Shown: positions 5,840 to 6,209 of the stretch, piece after piece
Layout: the number at the start of each line of letters is the position of its first letter
Position numbering within the stretch: the stretch's first letter is position 1
Assembly (NCBI GenBank): GCA_904501835.1
Contig: CAJGBW010000065.1
Coordinates: 1 to 6,209, forward strand
Source of the DNA: an uncultured Bacteroidales bacterium
GTDB taxonomy: Bacteria > Bacteroidota > Bacteroidia > Bacteroidales > UBA932
Direction of reading: 5' to 3'
Length of the DNA stretch: 6,209 nucleotides
Position numbers and translations under genes: made by a program
Notes under the pieces: model-generated
The model's database searches: none
The model's input: only the letters and a program-made list of their open reading frames with translations
What the model was told of the DNA's origin: nothing

Positions 5840-6209
5840 ATGAACAAAGAACTCCTGCTCAACCCCAATAAAATTGTAGCGGCGCTGGGCAAATCCAACA
5901 AAGAATTCACAAAAGCCGACATCATCAAATATATCACGGATGAAGGCATCAAGATGGTTAATTTCATGTATCCTGCGGGAGACGGAAGATTGAAAACCCT
6001 CAATTTCGTAATCAACAACCTGTCCTATCTGGACGCAATTCTCACTTGCGGTGAGCGCGTGGATGGCTCCAGCCTCTTCCCTTTTATCGAAGCAGGCAGC
6101 AGCGACTTGTACGTACTCCCCCGTTTCAGCACCGCATTCGTAGATCCTTTTGCTGAAATCCCCACCCTCTCCATGCTCTGCTCTTATTTCAACAAAGACG
6201 GAGAACCCC
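5840..6209 (+). CDS. Glutamine synthetase family protein (partial, 3' end outside window)
   Basis: The frame opens with ATG at 5840 and stays open for 123 codons to the window edge, covering the N-terminal beta-Grasp region only. MVNFMYPAGDGRLKTLNFVI (residues 39-58) corresponds to the beta-Grasp strand pair. RVDGSSLFPFIEAGSSDLYVLP (73-94, in part) matches the DGSS...ESDM...P block of glutamine synthetase type I. Its Asp (here Asp75) is the residue that neighbouring subunits contribute to the ammonium site. STAFVDPFAEIPTLSMLC (97-114) continues the family pattern. The enzyme would join glutamate and ammonia using ATP in the cytoplasm. About 30 residues precede the beta-Grasp part, longer than in classic GlnA. 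The ATP and glutamate sites lie outside the window, so a glutamine synthetase-like enzyme acting on another substrate cannot be excluded. It starts 26 bases after the SPFH stop. No good promoter or terminator is visible between them, so read-through is plausible. Confidence 0.85.
   Translation, partial: MNKELLLNPNKIVAALGKSNKEFTKADIIKYITDEGIKMVNFMYPAGDGRLKTLNFVINNLSYLDAILTCGERVDGSSLFPFIEAGSSDLYVLPRFSTAFVDPFAEIPTLSMLCSYFNKDGEP

Noticed and set aside
1..6209. tRNA, rRNA, CRISPR array, insertion sequence or attachment site
   Set aside because: Nothing with such structure was recognised by eye on either strand; the intergenic gaps are too short and contain only promoter-like elements.

Overview
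The window looks like chromosomal DNA of a member of the Bacteroidota, most likely order Bacteroidales. Three upstream regions carry elements matching the Bacteroides-type sigma-ABfr promoter (TAnnTTTG at -7, a TTG-type -33 element), start codons lack Shine-Dalgarno sequences, and the protein sequences read like Bacteroidales versions of their families. The species cannot be named from the sequence. Gene density is high: no gene-free stretch exceeds about 110 bases. The two largest gaps (322-409 and 4245-4352) hold promoters.

Left edge (1-404, minus strand): the 5' part of an AbiEi-type antitoxin/regulator gene of a type IV toxin-antitoxin (AbiE) system, cut by the window edge. It has its own well-matched promoter and a possible operator at the predicted transcription start. 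It is AT-richer (38% GC) than most of the window.

Middle (410-4310, minus strand): a compact three-gene unit transcribed right to left. The order is a PlsC-like glycerolipid acyltransferase with a membrane-embedded C-terminal extension, then a family 2 glycosyltransferase, then a multi-spanning polysaccharide/lipid-linked glycan flippase. The gaps are 9 bases and an 11-base overlap, so the genes are probably co-transcribed. Together they suggest making and moving a glycolipid or lipid-linked glycan at the inner membrane.

Right (4297-6209, plus strand): a divergent unit with a short NfeD protein, a stomatin/QmcA-like SPFH protein and the 5' end of a glutamine synthetase. NfeD and SPFH proteins are a well-known gene pair that forms membrane scaffold complexes. 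The SPFH protein has six clean 11-residue repeats in its coiled-coil region.

The two divergent units start from a 108-base region where the predicted promoters interleave, which suggests competition for RNA polymerase. No clearly novel system is visible. The points most worth following are the edge-truncated AbiE module, the acyltransferase-glycosyltransferase-flippase unit facing the membrane-scaffold pair, and the shared promoter between them.
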